Shown piece after piece: positions 52,013 to 52,458 of a DNA stretch of 52,458 nucleotides. The first letter of the stretch is position 1. Each line of letters starts with the position of its first letter. The notes below the pieces were generated by a model. It was not told the DNA's origin and did not search any database. It saw only the letters and a list, made by a program, of their open reading frames with translations. This DNA comes from Lachnospiraceae bacterium. Lineage in GTDB: Bacteria > Bacillota > Clostridia > Lachnospirales > Lachnospiraceae. The stretch lies in the NCBI GenBank assembly GCA_014804655.1, contig JAAUZK010000016.1, forward strand, positions 1-52,458, given 5' to 3'. The translations under genes and the position numbers were made by a program.

Positions 52013-52458
52013 GTGTCACTTCAATTTTATTTCGGAGCGTCAGGCTCCGGCAAGAGCAGGAAACTTCACGATGACATCATAGAGGCAGCACAGCGCAGTC
52101 CGCAGACGGATTATCTGCTGATCGTGCCCGATCAGTTCACCATGCAGACCCAGATGGATCTGGTGGTGGAGCATCCCAGACATATTATTATGAATATAGA
52201 CGTATTGAGCTTCGGCAGGCTTACCCACCGTATCTTGGATGAGGTGGGTTATGAAGATGTGCCCGTACTGGACGATACGGGGAAGAGTCTGGTGCTGCGC
52301 AAGGTGGCGAAACAGTGTCAAGGGCAGTTAAAAGTCATGGGCTCGCATCTTCATAAGATCGGATACATTCATGAGGTAAAGTCTGCCATTTCGGAATTTA
52401 TGCAGTACGGAATCGGCACGCAGGAGATGGAGAAACTGGCCGATTATGCGAAATCCCG
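52013..52458 (+). CDS. addB: AddB, helicase-exonuclease subunit B (partial, 5' end)
   Basis: The first 148 residues of AddB, running off the window. It starts with GTG at 52013 after AGAGGA. SLQFYFGASGSGKSRKLHDD has the P-loop GASGSGKS at residues 8-15, then LLIVPDQFTMQTQMDLV and INVLSFGRLTHRILDE-type sequence (here MNIDVLSFGRLTHRIL), all typical of Clostridial AddB. With AddA it resects double-strand breaks for recombination in the RecBCD manner. The C-terminal nuclease and iron-sulfur cysteines lie outside the window. Confidence 0.92.
   Translation, partial: MSLQFYFGASGSGKSRKLHDDIIEAAQRSPQTDYLLIVPDQFTMQTQMDLVVEHPRHIIMNIDVLSFGRLTHRILDEVGYEDVPVLDDTGKSLVLRKVAKQCQGQLKVMGSHLHKIGYIHEVKSAISEFMQYGIGTQEMEKLADYAKS

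Overview
The window looks like a chromosome segment of a Lachnospiraceae-type gut Clostridium (Bacillota). The evidence is a base composition near 50% GC by eye, strong GGAGG ribosome sites, Gram-positive lipoproteins, a PPi-type phosphofructokinase, Rpn-type nucleases, an AddB helicase, a zinc-ribbon ECF sigma factor, and protein styles (YPDG repeats, Ig-like surface modules) common in that family. No rRNA, tRNA or CRISPR array was seen.

Layout. 1-6.6 kb: the tail of an IS630-like transposase, an OmpR-family response regulator without a kinase in view, and two tandem paralogous lipoproteins (beta-propeller plus solute-binding domain). 6.6-13.3 kb: a membrane-anchored lipase, a MATE exporter, a Ca2+/cation antiporter behind a yybP-ykoY-like (Mn2+) riboswitch with its terminator, a DegV fatty-acid-binding protein, and PPi-phosphofructokinase. 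13.5-20 kb: an Rpn nuclease with a structured leader, a ThuA/SDR/SDR-like operon, an esterase, a decaying amino-acid ABC transporter (binding protein broken by an in-frame stop, no ATPase) and an HxlR regulator. 20-21.4 kb: a Pyr4/PaxB-like integral membrane terpene-cyclase homologue divergent from a TetR regulator. 21.7-30.8 kb: a maltodextrin block (LacI regulator, alpha-glucan phosphorylase, two GH13 glucosidases, AraC regulator) interrupted by a small antitoxin/zeta-like toxin pair. 31-35.5 kb: a polytopic membrane protein and a third propeller/solute-binding lipoprotein bracketed by two related MITE-like elements. 35.5-39.6 kb: cysK and metNIQ. 39.7-44.1 kb: AraC, MATE, two hexapeptide acetyltransferases, and a YhcG/DUF1016 gene whose nuclease domain has been deleted. 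44.1-51.7 kb: an ECF sigma factor fused to a membrane segment and an extracytoplasmic domain, a candidate small RNA, and two secreted repeat proteins with a shared CxC...HxxxH module. The window ends inside addB.

How the parts connect. The clearest unexplained system is a four-promoter regulon. The response regulator gene (on the opposite strand) and all three propeller/solute-binding lipoprotein genes, one of them 30 kb away, carry the same promoter: two TTTAGAGA-like repeats 11 bp apart, then exactly 8 bp, then a TATxxT -10 box. This suggests an autoregulated response regulator that activates a family of lipoproteins with no permease, which may be receptors rather than ordinary transport proteins.

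Other signals are: a 137-bp palindromic element present twice, in opposite orientation, with compensatory base changes in its stems; the mobile-element-bracketed third lipoprotein; the membrane-anchored sigma factor next to the repeat proteins; and a promoter/three-hairpin/terminator unit that looks like a small RNA. Function calls rest on motif recognition by eye; no alignment, folding or database search was run.
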